A stretch of DNA of 64,000 nucleotides from Kolteria novifilia (GTDB taxonomy: Bacteria; Planctomycetota; Planctomycetia; Kolteriales; Kolteriaceae). Positions 55,734-64,000 of this stretch are shown piece after piece. A program made the translations under genes and the position numbers. Each line of letters begins with the position of its first letter. Position 1 is the first letter of the stretch. Below the pieces are notes generated by a model. It was not told where the DNA came from and ran no database searches. It saw nothing but the letters and a program-made list of their open reading frames with translations. The stretch lies in contig CP036279.1 in assembly GCA_007748055.1 (NCBI GenBank), forward strand, positions 2,418,001 to 2,482,000, read 5' to 3'.

Positions 55734-57164
55734 ATGAGCCAGCTAAGTATCAACACCAACGTTCCGTCTGTCGTTTCCCAGTTCAATCTGCAACGCAACT
55801 CGGACAAACTCAACAACACGCTCGAGTCGATCTCGACCGGCTTGCGGATTCGTTCCGCCAAGGACGGGCCGGCCGACCTCATCTCCGGTGAGACTTTGCG
55901 TCTGGAATTGACCTCCATCAATTCCGCGATTCAGAACAATCAGCGTGCCAACAACTTCGCCGCGACCGCCGAAGCGTCGCTCCGCGAGATCGGGTCACTT
56001 CTCGACGAAATCGAAGGCATCTTGGTCAACAGCGCCAACGAAGGCGTTCTCTCGCAAGAGGAACTCGAAGCCAACCAGGCGTCGGTCGACCAAGCCGTCC
56101 TCAGTATCAACCGCATCGCGTCCTCGACGCGTTTCGCCAATCGCTCGGTCCTCGACGGCAGCTTCGGCTTCGAACTCAGTGGCGTCAACCGCTTCGATCA
56201 AGCCGGCACGCTCAGTGACGTCAACGTCCGCTTGGCCAACTTCAACTCCAGCGGCGACGCGATCTCGGTCGATGTCAACCTGACCGCGACCGCCTCGCAA
56301 GCGACCGTGACCCTCAACAACGGCGGAACCGCCTCGGTCGATTCGACGATCGAGATCATCGGCAACAGCGGCGCCGTCACGCTCAACATCGGTGCCGGCC
56401 AGTCCGTCGACGACGCGGTCAACGCCTTCACTGACGCGACCGGCGTCAGCTCGTCCAACGGTATTCTCACCAGCGTCGAGTTCGGCTCCAACGCGTTCGT
56501 CAACGTCAATAATGTGGTCGGTGCCCTGCTGACCAACAGCGAAGCCTCGGCCGTCGGCACGAATGTCGAAGGGACGATCAATGGTCAGGAGTTCGAAGGC
56601 GATGGCTTGCGAGCCACGCTGGCGACCACCAACTTGCAACTGGAACTGTCGTTCCAGGAGTCGGTGACCACGACCGGCGACGTCGGCAGCTTCTCCATCG
56701 AAAGCGGTGGGGCGTTGTTCCAACTCGGGGCCGAAATCAACCTCGCCCAACAGGTCAACATCGGCCTGGAATCGTTCCTGGCGTCGAGCCTCGGATCGGT
56801 CTCCGTGGACGAGGATGGCAACGCCCTCAATAGGACGCTGTCGAGTATCGTCACTGGTGGCGAGAATAGCATCCTGGCGGGGAGTGCCTCGATTGCCCAG
56901 GACATCGTGGCCGAGTCCCAACGGCAAGTGACCACGACCCAGGGCTTCCTCGGGTCCATTCAACGAAACACGATCGAGACGAACCTCAACAGTCTCTCGG
57001 TCGCGTTCGAGAACATCACCGCCGCGCGAAGCACGATCGTCGACGTGAACTTCGCACAAGCGACTGCGGAACTGACGCAGCAACAGATTCTGTTGCAGGC
57101 CAACGTCAGCACCGCGGCCATTGCCAACTCGAACCCGCAGACGCTACTTCAGCTTCTCGGGTAG
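55734..57164 (+). CDS. fliC: Flagellin
   Basis: A 476-aa flagellin. The N-terminal D0/D1 helices start MSQLSINTNVPSVVSQFNLQ and continue with LESISTGLRIRSAKDGPADL; the C-terminal D0 has FAQATAELTQQQILLQANVS and LLQLLG. The central 200 residues are variable and rich in N, S, T and V, as in surface-exposed D2/D3. Strong GC-rich codon use suggests high expression. A terminator follows, and fliS is the next gene, so the chaperone and its client are neighbours. Confidence 0.95.
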   Translation: MSQLSINTNVPSVVSQFNLQRNSDKLNNTLESISTGLRIRSAKDGPADLISGETLRLELTSINSAIQNNQRANNFAATAEASLREIGSLLDEIEGILVNSANEGVLSQEELEANQASVDQAVLSINRIASSTRFANRSVLDGSFGFELSGVNRFDQAGTLSDVNVRLANFNSSGDAISVDVNLTATASQATVTLNNGGTASVDSTIEIIGNSGAVTLNIGAGQSVDDAVNAFTDATGVSSSNGILTSVEFGSNAFVNVNNVVGALLTNSEASAVGTNVEGTINGQEFEGDGLRATLATTNLQLELSFQESVTTTGDVGSFSIESGGALFQLGAEINLAQQVNIGLESFLASSLGSVSVDEDGNALNRTLSSIVTGGENSILAGSASIAQDIVAESQRQVTTTQGFLGSIQRNTIETNLNSLSVAFENITAARSTIVDVNFAQATAELTQQQILLQANVSTAAIANSNPQTLLQLLG

Positions 57165-57189
57165 TGATCACGCGGCGCTTTTCAGCCGG

Positions 57190-57240
57190 AGGGTCAGGCT
57201 CCTTTTCTCTCGAGACTCGGGGCCTGACCCTTTCTCTTCT
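57190..57240 (+). terminator. Intrinsic terminator after flagellin
   Basis: AGGGTCAGGC (57190-57199) and GCCTGACCCT (57222-57231) form a perfect 10-bp stem, followed by TTCTCTTCTCTT. It lies 26 bases after the flagellin stop. Confidence 0.75.
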
Positions 57241-57490
57241 CTTCGCGTCCGGTACGCAATGGTTGCTTCGGCGGAGAGGGTGATCTCGGCGATGGGAACG
57301 TCGCTCGGATGGTTCACGCTGTTGTTAGAGACGTTCTTCGACCGCAAATGGATTCGCGTTCTAGGATTGATGGGCGGGGCTTGCTCGCCGGCTCAATCCC
57401 CGACTTGCCGCTCTTTCGAGTGCGTCGCTTCGTCCTCGCGACCAGAAGAGCCCAAGTTCGCGACATGGACTATCTTGGACTGGTGATCGC

Positions 57491-57934
57491 ATGCAACATC
57501 CCGCTTCGAACGCTTATCTTCAGAATCAGATCCATACCGCCTCGAGCGAAGAGCTACAGCTCATGCTCTACGACGGGGCGATCCGGTTCGCCCGATTGGC
57601 CCGGCGAGCCCTCGAGGAAAATAACCACGACGCCGCCCAGGCTTGGTTCGAGCGCGTCGGCGCGATCATGTGCGAACTGCACAACGGGCTGCGTCCCGAC
57701 ATCGCCCCCGAGCTCTGTGCGAACATGGCGGCGCTTTACAACTTCTGCCATACCCGTCTCATCACCGCCTCGGCCAAGATGGACCTGACGCTTCTGGATG
57801 AGGCGATCACGGTCCTCGGCCAGATTCGCGGCATCTGGGTTAGCTTGATGAACAAGCTCGCCGACGAGCGGCTCGGGGTCCCTAGCGAACCGGAACTGGA
57901 AGCCGTCGGCACCAGTTTCGCGATGCAGATGTAG
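57491..57934 (+). CDS. fliS: Flagellar export chaperone FliS
   Basis: A 147-aa four-helix protein with NAYLQNQIHTASSEELQLML and YDGAIRFARLARRALEENNH, the FliS signature, then LYNFCHTRLITASAKMDLTL and IRGIWVSLMNKLADERLG. FliS binds the C-terminus of flagellin and prevents early assembly. It follows flagellin by 326 bases beyond the terminator, so it has its own promoter. The ribosome site is weak. Confidence 0.9.
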   Translation: MQHPASNAYLQNQIHTASSEELQLMLYDGAIRFARLARRALEENNHDAAQAWFERVGAIMCELHNGLRPDIAPELCANMAALYNFCHTRLITASAKMDLTLLDEAITVLGQIRGIWVSLMNKLADERLGVPSEPELEAVGTSFAMQM

Positions 57935-58998
57935 CCGACGGTTCGCGATCAGGGACGGTCCTTCCCCTTAAACTCCTATTGCTCCCCCTTGTCCAAGGGG
58001 GGGATGGGCCGGAGTCAAGGGTAACAGGTGTTCGGGGACATGGGTAACACGTCCTCTTGATCCCCTCTCCCCGTGGGAGAGCGAGCCTCTTGTTCCCCTC
58101 TCCCCGTGGGAGAGGGGTTAGGGGTGAGGGGGTTCATCGTCGCGAATCACCCTAGATTTACCGAGCCGGAATCCCCTCACCCGTCTCGCTTCGCTCGCCG
58201 ACCTCTCCCCATGGGAGAGGTGCCAAGAGATGACCCACCACGAGAACCGACTGGCGTTCGTGTCAGGCAATAGCCTGACCTACGGAACCTCTTGTACCCC
58301 TCTCCCCGTGGGAGAGCGAACCTCTTGTACCCCTCTCCCTGTGGGAGAGCGAGCCTCTTGTTCCCCTCTCCCTGTGGGAGAGGGGTTAGGGGTGAGGGGG
58401 TTATTTTCGCGAATCACCCTAGATTTACCGAGCCGGAATCTCCCTCACCCGTTTCGCTTCGCTCGCCGACCTCTCCCCATGGGAGAGGTACGGAAAGCCG
58501 TTGAGTAGCGCGGGGCTGGACTCACCACCTAGTTCTTGCCGCCCGCCGTCTCGTTCCCCATCCTGCCGCGGACGTTGGCGGGACGACACCGCTCGGGATA
58601 GACACGCGAAGGTCCGTTGCGTGTCTCCGGCAGGGGCATTGTCGGCCCACGGAGCGACACTCGAGAAAAAATCGGCAAAGGAGGTACCCGTTCGGTGATT
58701 CCGGCGCCTTAAGGGGCATAGATGGGTGGGGCCGTACCAGGGGCAACGTCAGCCTGCACCTCCTATCACTGGCTGTCCAGCGGCCAGTGGCACCCGGCAG
58801 GCCTGTGCACGCGTGGAACTATTTCAGCATGCCCACGCAATCGTGGGTCTTTCCCACATGCCCACGCAAGCGTGGAGCATGGTACCGGGATTGTTGGGAT
58901 GGCCGGCACTGGGAATGTCGGGGCTGGCAAGGTACAGGGGGCCGGGGGCCCATCTCGTCGCTAGGCACGTCGAAGAGGCAATCACGTTCCGTTCGTGA
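57935..58998. repeat. One-kilobase tract of palindromic repeats
   Basis: It contains CCCCCTTGTCCAAGGGGG (57985-58002), the GGTAACAGGTGTTCGGG segment also found near 6271, many units of CCTCTCCCCGTGGGAGAG, and a block at about 58078-58225 repeated at 58345-58490 (with ATCACCCTAGATTTACCGAG). TCAGGCAATAGCCTGA lies at 58262-58277, and two CATGCCCACGCAAGCGTG-type units at 58828-58880. No gene is supported. Confidence 0.75.
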
Positions 58999-59061
58999 AT
59001 GGGGCCTCGTTTATTCATGATGAGGGGGAACTCCGCCGTGACGCACGTCAAGGGTCAGATG

Positions 59062-60006
59062 AGAGTCGGGTTCACGTTGGTCGAGCTTCTGGTGGTCATC
59101 GCGATCATCGGCGTGCTCGTCGGGCTGCTCTTGCCCGCGGTGCAGCAAGCGCGCGAATCGGCGCGACGCAGTCAGTGCCAGAACAATCTCAAGCAACTCG
59201 GGCAGGCGATGCACAACTACCACGAGGCCCACGGCATCTTGCCGTTCGGGGCGATGGGCGATCTCTCGCAGACGCCGGCTTGCTCGACGCCCGGTGGTTG
59301 TGAGTCGACCTGGATGGTGATGATCTTGCCCTATATCGATCAGCAGTCGCTCTACGACAAGTTCTCGCCGCTGATGGATACCACCGAAGCGAAGGAATGG
59401 ATGCACACCAATGCCGGCAACGTGGTCGAAGCGGGTGTGCCGATCGGGACGCTCGTCTGTCCCTCCGATCCCAACAGTCCAAAGACGACCGCGCACTGGG
59501 GCGGGACGCACGACTACAACGACGGCTTTTGCGGCAACTACTCGATGTGTAACGGCGACACGACGATCACGACCGCCACCGACAAGGACCCCGGGTCGCA
59601 AACGGGGCTCTTCTTTCACTACAGCGGCATTCGCTTCAAGGATGTCTCCGACGGCCTGTCGAAGACGATCATGGGGGGGGAGCACGTCGCGGTTCGCGAT
59701 TCGTCCAGCGAACGCGATTGGCGCGGGCGCTACTACCGCGGAAAGCATCTGGGAGTCTTGATCAGCACACTCGAGACGCCCAACACGCAGATTCCCGATC
59801 GGCTCATTCGCTGCGACAACAAGGACTACGCTCCCTGCACGTCGAATCAGGGGTCGGACAATGTCATGTACGCGCGCAGCGTCCATCCGGGAGGTGCGCA
59901 CTGCATCCTGGCCGACGGGGCGGTCGAGTTCTTCTCGGACAGTATTGATCGGAGTCTCTTTCAGGGGTTGGGGACGCGCAATGGCTCGGAAATCACGTCG
60001 TACTAG
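59062..60006 (+). CDS. DUF1559 domain-containing prepilin-like protein
   Basis: A 314-aa protein with a type IV pilin-like N-terminus (GFTLVELLVVIAIIGVLVGL) and the DUF1559 pattern QCQNNLKQLGQAMHNYHEAH and a C-terminal HPGGAHCILADGAVEF. Planctomycetes have many such genes, probably for secreted pseudopilins. The ATG at 59062 has AAGGG at short spacing and fits the usual start; an ATG at 58999 would add 21 residues. The lipoprotein gene overlaps its end by 26 bases. Confidence 0.93.
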   Translation, partial: RVGFTLVELLVVIAIIGVLVGLLLPAVQQARESARRSQCQNNLKQLGQAMHNYHEAHGILPFGAMGDLSQTPACSTPGGCESTWMVMILPYIDQQSLYDKFSPLMDTTEAKEWMHTNAGNVVEAGVPIGTLVCPSDPNSPKTTAHWGGTHDYNDGFCGNYSMCNGDTTITTATDKDPGSQTGLFFHYSGIRFKDVSDGLSKTIMGGEHVAVRDSSSERDWRGRYYRGKHLGVLISTLETPNTQIPDRLIRCDNKDYAPCTSNQGSDNVMYARSVHPGGAHCILADGAVEFFSDSIDRSLFQGLGTRNGSEITSY

Positions 60007-60382
60007 TGCTTGCTCGTGGGTGGTGTTGGGGCTGTTGGGGCTCCTTGGCGGCTGTGGTGGCGGGGGGGCCGCCACCGTTCCGGTCGCGGGGAAGGTGACC
60101 TTTGGGGAGGCTCCCATTGAGAAGGGGCAGATCAACTTCTACCCCACTGATCGCGACGCTTCCGGTGAAGTGCTGGAGGTCGTCGGCGGGAAGTTTAGCG
60201 GCACGGTGTCGAAGGGCCCCAAACGGGTGTCGATCCTTGGCTTCAGCGAGACCGGGCCCGAGTTCGAGGGAAAGCCGTCGCTCGAGCAATTCCTTCCCAC
60301 ACGCTATAACCAGGAGACCGAGTTGACGGCGGAGATCCCCGAACAGGGGGATCGGGAGATGGTCTTCTCACTAAAGAAGTAG
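59981..60382 (+). CDS. Small planctomycete lipoprotein
   Basis: A 133-aa protein with a lipobox (VVLGLLGLLGGCGG), then VAGKVTFGEAPIEKGQINFY, a transthyretin/carboxypeptidase-regulatory-like fold commonly encoded next to DUF1559 genes. The start at 59981 lies inside the DUF1559 gene. It is probably anchored at a membrane, and the pair is likely co-expressed. Confidence 0.85.
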   Translation: MARKSRRTSACSWVVLGLLGLLGGCGGGGAATVPVAGKVTFGEAPIEKGQINFYPTDRDASGEVLEVVGGKFSGTVSKGPKRVSILGFSETGPEFEGKPSLEQFLPTRYNQETELTAEIPEQGDREMVFSLKK

Positions 60383-60407
60383 TGGATCCCGGAGGGGCAA
60401 CGCTTCC

Positions 60408-60463
60408 TGCATGCCCACGCAAGCGTGAGTCTTATACGCATGCCCACGCAAGCGTGGTGCATG
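60408..60463. repeat. Two REP-like palindromic units
   Basis: Two copies of CATGCCCACGCAAGCGTG, as at 1013-1092 and 58828-58880, lie between the ends of the convergent lipoprotein and anti-sigma genes, where they could form a bidirectional terminator-like structure. Confidence 0.7.
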
Positions 60464-60474
60464 GCGCCCGGCTT

Positions 60475-62169
60475 TCAGTTGTTCGAGTTCGGACCGAGCG
60501 GCGCATCGGGTAGTCCGTCGCGTGGGTCGAGGTGGACCGTTTCGCCAGCGGGGATGACGAACTGATCGAAGGGGGGCGTCATCGAGTCGGGGACGGCGCC
60601 AAAGTAGTTCCGCCCCGAGCGGGCCCGCTCCAGGTGCTTGGCGATACTCCAAGGTGTCAATGGGTAGTCATAGACCGCCACTTCATCGATGACGCCCGAG
60701 AAGGGCTCGTCGTGAGTCTCGGGCATGTTGCCGATCGCGGCGCCGCCGGGGCCACCGCTGAGAATCCGGGTACCCGGCGGGTAGCTCTGGGAGCCGATGA
60801 GCCGGCCGTCGTAGAAGATCGCCTTTTCTCCTGACTGAGCGTTGTAGGTCGCCACCAGCGAGTGCATCGCGCCATCGGTCAGTTCCGCGACGGTGGGGCG
60901 GCCCTCGTTCCCGTCCAAGGGGACGACCATCTCGCCGTAACCGGGGCCGATCAGGTAGAGCCCGAAACAGAACGCCGGCCCGGAGTAGTCGGTCTTGGGA
61001 TCGGCGAAGGGGAATTGCCTCTGGTCCTTGAACTGGAGTAGCAGCAGGAGCCGGTTCTCGTCGTTCTTGCGAAAGATGATCTCCCGGTTCCGCGCGGAAA
61101 CCGCGATCGACTCGGGGTCCTCGTTGTCCCAGTTCGAAATGAAGAGCGACTCGATCGTCACCGCGCGATCAAGGGCGAAGCTCCCCGTGGCCAGCGCCGT
61201 GCCACCCCCGCTGCCTAGGGCGACGTACGCGTCCCGCGAGTTGTCGAAGGCGAGCGCTCCGGGGCCGACGAGCCCCTTCGCGGGGCGGACCCTCTCGCCG
61301 AGGACGCCGCCGACATCGCCGACTCGGTCAGCGACGCGACGGTCGCGGACGTTATCGAGCGGCCAATAGTGACGCGGCGAGTGGGAACGAGGAGTGACAG
61401 TCGCCTCGCCCGCGTGGACATGGAGCGTCGCGCTGCCTCGTCGAGCGAGGTCGATCGCGAGCTTGCCCTCTCGCGCCGCGATCGTCGAGGCGGGGAGGGT
61501 GATCCGCATCGTCTGGTTGGGGGCGAGGCTCCGTAGGATGAAGCGGCCAAACGCTGGCGTGATGCCGCCGGCACCCGTGAGCATCAGCTCCGTCGGGCCC
61601 TCCATCTCAAGAGTGTAGCCCGAAGTCGTCTCGAGCACCGCGTCGTCGGAGAAGCGAACAGTCACGTGACGAGGCAGCACCGCGCCGGGAGCGAGGTCCT
61701 CCTTGCTCGGCAGCAGGGTCGCGTGGCCCCGCGCCAATCGCGCGACGGGAGGCTCGGCGACGGGGCCGGGGATCAACGTCAGGATGCCCAGGGCCAGGCA
61801 TGCGAACAGGCCGAGTAGCAACGTCAGTTTGACATAGGGTGTCCCGCGCGGCGATGACGCGGTAAGTGCCGGGGAGGTGGGCTCCGGCGTCGGTGAGGGC
61901 TGTTGGGGCACGGGCGGGTGCGTTGACGGATCCCACTCGAGGCGCTCATACGTGACCCGCTCGGCGACGAGCCAGGGAGAGGACGACTTCTCGGGGGTGA
62001 CGAGCCGGCCTTGCTGATCGGTGAACTCGAGGTAGGCACGCCGGGCGCCGGGGTCTTGGAGAAGTTGTTCGAGTTCCTCGTGGTCCGCGGTGGTCGCCTC
62101 GCCGTCGAGAAGGCGTTCGGTCAGTTCGAGGACCCGGCGGCGCGTTTGCTCGTCATGCGGCGAACTCAT
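60475..62169 (-). CDS. Anti-sigma/FecR-like membrane protein with LamG domain
   Basis: A 564-aa protein. Residues 1-50 are a cytoplasmic helical anti-sigma-like region (RRVLELTERLLDGEATTADH), then one membrane segment (VKLTLLLGLFACLALGILTL), a FecR-like beta region (ARGHATLLPSKEDLAPGAVL, ATLHVHAGEATVTPRS) and a C-terminal LamG/concanavalin-like domain (PGALAFDNSRDAYVALGSGG, FSGVIDEVAVYDYPLTPWSI). It overlaps the sigma factor stop as ATGA, so it very likely controls it by sequestration at the membrane. Confidence 0.85.
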   Translation of the reverse strand: MSSPHDEQTRRRVLELTERLLDGEATTADHEELEQLLQDPGARRAYLEFTDQQGRLVTPEKSSSPWLVAERVTYERLEWDPSTHPPVPQQPSPTPEPTSPALTASSPRGTPYVKLTLLLGLFACLALGILTLIPGPVAEPPVARLARGHATLLPSKEDLAPGAVLPRHVTVRFSDDAVLETTSGYTLEMEGPTELMLTGAGGITPAFGRFILRSLAPNQTMRITLPASTIAAREGKLAIDLARRGSATLHVHAGEATVTPRSHSPRHYWPLDNVRDRRVADRVGDVGGVLGERVRPAKGLVGPGALAFDNSRDAYVALGSGGGTALATGSFALDRAVTIESLFISNWDNEDPESIAVSARNREIIFRKNDENRLLLLLQFKDQRQFPFADPKTDYSGPAFCFGLYLIGPGYGEMVVPLDGNEGRPTVAELTDGAMHSLVATYNAQSGEKAIFYDGRLIGSQSYPPGTRILSGGPGGAAIGNMPETHDEPFSGVIDEVAVYDYPLTPWSIAKHLERARSGRNYFGAVPDSMTPPFDQFVIPAGETVHLDPRDGLPDAPLGPNSNN

Positions 62170-62771
62170 GAGGAGGCTCTACCCGGCAAGTTTCTGCCGA
62201 CGCACTCGAAGAGGGAGCGTCGGATGCGCTTGATCGCTTTGCGGATGGCGTGGATGCCGCGTCCGGTCTGCTGGCAGACCTCCTCGGCGGTGGCGTCGTT
62301 GGCGTAGTAGAGATCGATGAGCTCGGCATCTTGGTCCCGCAGCTTGGTTAGACACTGCTGGAACTGGTCCCAGCGATCCTGGAGGTGGCGATCCATCTTC
62401 GCCCGTTCGTCGGCGAGTTGCCTGACGACCTCTTCGCTGAAGACCATGCCTTCACGCTGTCGGCGTCGGCGGCACTCGCGGACGCGGTTGAACGCGACTT
62501 GCCGCGCCCATGCGAGAAAGTTGGTCCCTGGCTCGAACTGATCGAACTCGCGCCACATGACCAGACTGGTTTCCTGCAGGAGGTCCTCGGCGGTGACGCG
62601 ATCGGTGACCAGTGAGTAGAGATACGCGAAGAGACTTTGGCGGTGCTGGTTGTATAGCTCGCAGAACTGGTGCGCGAGCATGCCGCCGCCACTCGGCCGG
62701 CGCAGCGTCGGTGCGGAGACATCGCTGGCGTCCGGCGGGGTGATTCGATCTCTCGGCAATAGCGTGGACAC
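62166..62771 (-). CDS. ECF RNA polymerase sigma factor, Rhodopirellula/Verrucomicrobium type
   Basis: A 201-aa sigma factor. Region 2 is LFAYLYSLVTDRVTAEDLLQ, then ETSLVMWREFDQFEPGTNFL; region 4 is ELIDLYYANDATAEEVCQQT with RGIHAIRKAIKRIRRSLFEC. The family name is inferred from WREFDQFEPGTNFLAWARQV. The start at 62771 is a GTG; an ATG at 62681 is possible. It is the first gene of the sigma/anti-sigma pair. Confidence 0.9.
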   Translation of the reverse strand: MSTLLPRDRITPPDASDVSAPTLRRPSGGGMLAHQFCELYNQHRQSLFAYLYSLVTDRVTAEDLLQETSLVMWREFDQFEPGTNFLAWARQVAFNRVRECRRRRQREGMVFSEEVVRQLADERAKMDRHLQDRWDQFQQCLTKLRDQDAELIDLYYANDATAEEVCQQTGRGIHAIRKAIKRIRRSLFECVGRNLPGRASS

Positions 62772-63212
62772 GGCAGCGTATGCTCTGGACTTGGCGAACT
62801 AGTGTTTGGTCACCGTCTCAGTCTCTGGTTGGCGTCGGACGACCCCTACCGTCACTGGCTGACAATTAGCCCGTGGCACCCCAAAGGATGTGAGGACCAA
62901 CGCGCTGGGCTCCCGCCAGAGAGCCTAGCTCTAGCTGGTCGTGCCAGCGACGATCGCGGGACGACGACCCCATCCATCAATCAAAAAGAATAACCGAAGG
63001 TACCCATCGCTCGCAAGGCGCGCCTTAGGTTGGCGTCGGGGTGTGGGGGAGTTCTGATCGACGCTCCCACCTCGAAGGGACGCGGCATCGGTCCGGATAT
63101 TGTCCGATAGGGCCGACCGATGCGACAATCTCACCGAACGGGTGTGGAGTGGCGGGTATCGTCCGCACCCTCGCGAATCATCACACGAACCCAATGTCGA
63201 GAACGGATCGTC
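62772..63212. other. Divergent intergenic stretch, nothing recognised
   Basis: About 440 bases with no supported gene or repeat. It should hold promoters for the sigma factor operon and the downstream secreted protein. Confidence 0.4.
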
Positions 63213-64000
63213 ATGAAGCAACTGCTTGCCATCACCGTCGCCACGTTGGCGACTTTCGTCGTCCATGGGAGTGGAGCACAAGCGGCCGAGCCGAAGAAAG
63301 AAGCTCGCACCACTCCCGCCGAGGAACTGAAGCTCCCCGAGGGTTTTAAAGCGGAGGTGGTCTACAACGTCCCGCGCGACCAGCAGGGCTCATGGGTGGC
63401 CCTGACGGTCGATGACCAGGGGCGAATCATCGCGGCCGACCAAGGCGACAAGGGCCTCTATCTCATCACGCCCTCGAAGCCGGGCGAGGGAGAGAAGGGG
63501 ACCACGGTCGAGAAGATCCCCGTCGACATCAGCAACGCCCATGGCCTCCTTTGGGCGTTCGACAGCCTCTACGTGATGCGCAACGGCAAGGGAAGCGGCC
63601 TTTGGCGCGTCACCGACAGCGACGGCGACGGCAAACTCGACAAGTCCGAGCTAATCATGCCGCTGCAGGGAGCGGGCGAGCATGGCCCCCACGCGATCAT
63701 TCTCTCCGAGGACGGGAAGAGCCTCCTCGTCTGCGCGGGCAACCACACCGAGGTTCCCGCCGACCTGACGAAGACTCGCGTCCCGACCAACTGGGGGGAA
63801 GACCTTCTCTTGCCGCGGCAGCCTGACGCCCGTGGGCACGCTCGCGGCCGAATGGCCCCTGGAGGCTGGGTGGCGAAGGTCAGTCCCGACGGCAAAGAGC
63901 GCGAACTGATCAGCACCGGCTACCGCAACGAATACGACATCGCCCTCGACCGTGACGGGGAGATCTTCACGTTCGACTCCGACATGGAGTGGGACTTCGG
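63213..64000 (+). CDS. Secreted beta-propeller-like protein (PVC-type dehydrogenase/heme-binding family), partial
   Basis: The frame from ATG 63213 is open to the window end (262 codons). It has a signal peptide (QLLAITVATLATFVVHGSGA ending AQA), then LKLPEGFKAEVVYNVPRDQQ, GSWVALTVDDQGRIIAADQG, ISNAHGLLWAFDSLYVMRNG and a calcium-like DSDGDGKLDK. YRNEYDIALDRDGEIFTFDS is a block seen in planctomycete PVC-type membrane-bound dehydrogenases, which usually continue to a C-terminal heme-binding CxxCH. That part lies outside the window. Confidence 0.8.
   Translation, partial: MKQLLAITVATLATFVVHGSGAQAAEPKKEARTTPAEELKLPEGFKAEVVYNVPRDQQGSWVALTVDDQGRIIAADQGDKGLYLITPSKPGEGEKGTTVEKIPVDISNAHGLLWAFDSLYVMRNGKGSGLWRVTDSDGDGKLDKSELIMPLQGAGEHGPHAIILSEDGKSLLVCAGNHTEVPADLTKTRVPTNWGEDLLLPRQPDARGHARGRMAPGGWVAKVSPDGKERELISTGYRNEYDIALDRDGEIFTFDSDMEWDF

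Noticed and set aside
57309-57788. 159-codon ORF upstream of and overlapping fliS
   Set aside because: It overlaps the well-supported fliS in another frame and has no motif or ribosome site.

Overview
The window looks like chromosomal DNA of a GC-rich planctomycete, probably of the Isosphaeraceae/Gemmataceae kind. The evidence is a DUF1559 prepilin-like protein followed by a small lipoprotein, a Rhodopirellula/Verrucomicrobium-type ECF sigma factor overlapping an anti-sigma/LamG protein, a large repetitive secreted protein with the LEDRTVPA N-terminal motif, a tyrosine integrase of planctomycete type, and many short palindromic intergenic repeats.

Layout. 0-1.1 kb: palindromic repeats around a decayed DUF6602-like gene. 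1.2-6.0 kb: a DUF763 protein and a secreted protein with nine internal repeats, both on the minus strand. 6.3-10.3 kb: IS fragments (IS256, ISAs1, IS21), an integrase tail and an XRE-ImmA/PIN pair that may be a toxin-antitoxin or stress module. 10.4-19.1 kb: a three-domain MFS/acyltransferase/acyl-ligase, a TPR glycosyltransferase, a receiver-histidine kinase and a response regulator. 19.3-28.1 kb: a radical SAM protein and a complete minus-strand oligopeptide ABC operon (binding protein, two permeases, two ATPases) with a polysaccharide pyruvyl transferase-like gene inside it. 28.4-31.1 kb: argS, then about 1 kb of repeats.

31.2-46.1 kb is the main accessory locus. An integrase/excisionase-like/DNA-binding group on the minus strand faces a plus-strand type I CRISPR-Cas operon of the MYXAN (Dev-like, I-B variant) kind: WYL regulator, cas6, cas3, cmx8-like cas8, cas7 (devR-like), cas5 (devS-like), a cas4-cas1 fusion and cas2. 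It is followed by an array of 31 repeats and 30 spacers. Gene junctions from cas3 to cas5 overlap or nearly touch, which suggests one translationally coupled operon. cas4-cas1 makes spacers, cas6 cuts the array transcript, cas8/7/5 form the surveillance complex and cas3 degrades the target.

46.1-53.9 kb is an IS graveyard: a truncated IS21 abutting a complete IS21, a sulfotransferase remnant, a glycosyltransferase cut by a defective IS66, and an ISAs1 fragment. 53.9-57.9 kb returns to ordinary genes: a GcvH-like protein, two small conserved-looking proteins, flagellin and FliS. 57.9-59 kb is repeats. 59-64 kb holds the DUF1559 gene, a lipoprotein, the anti-sigma/sigma pair and the start of a secreted protein that runs off the window. 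I saw no rRNA or tRNA genes. Product names rest on motif recognition by eye, not on database searches.
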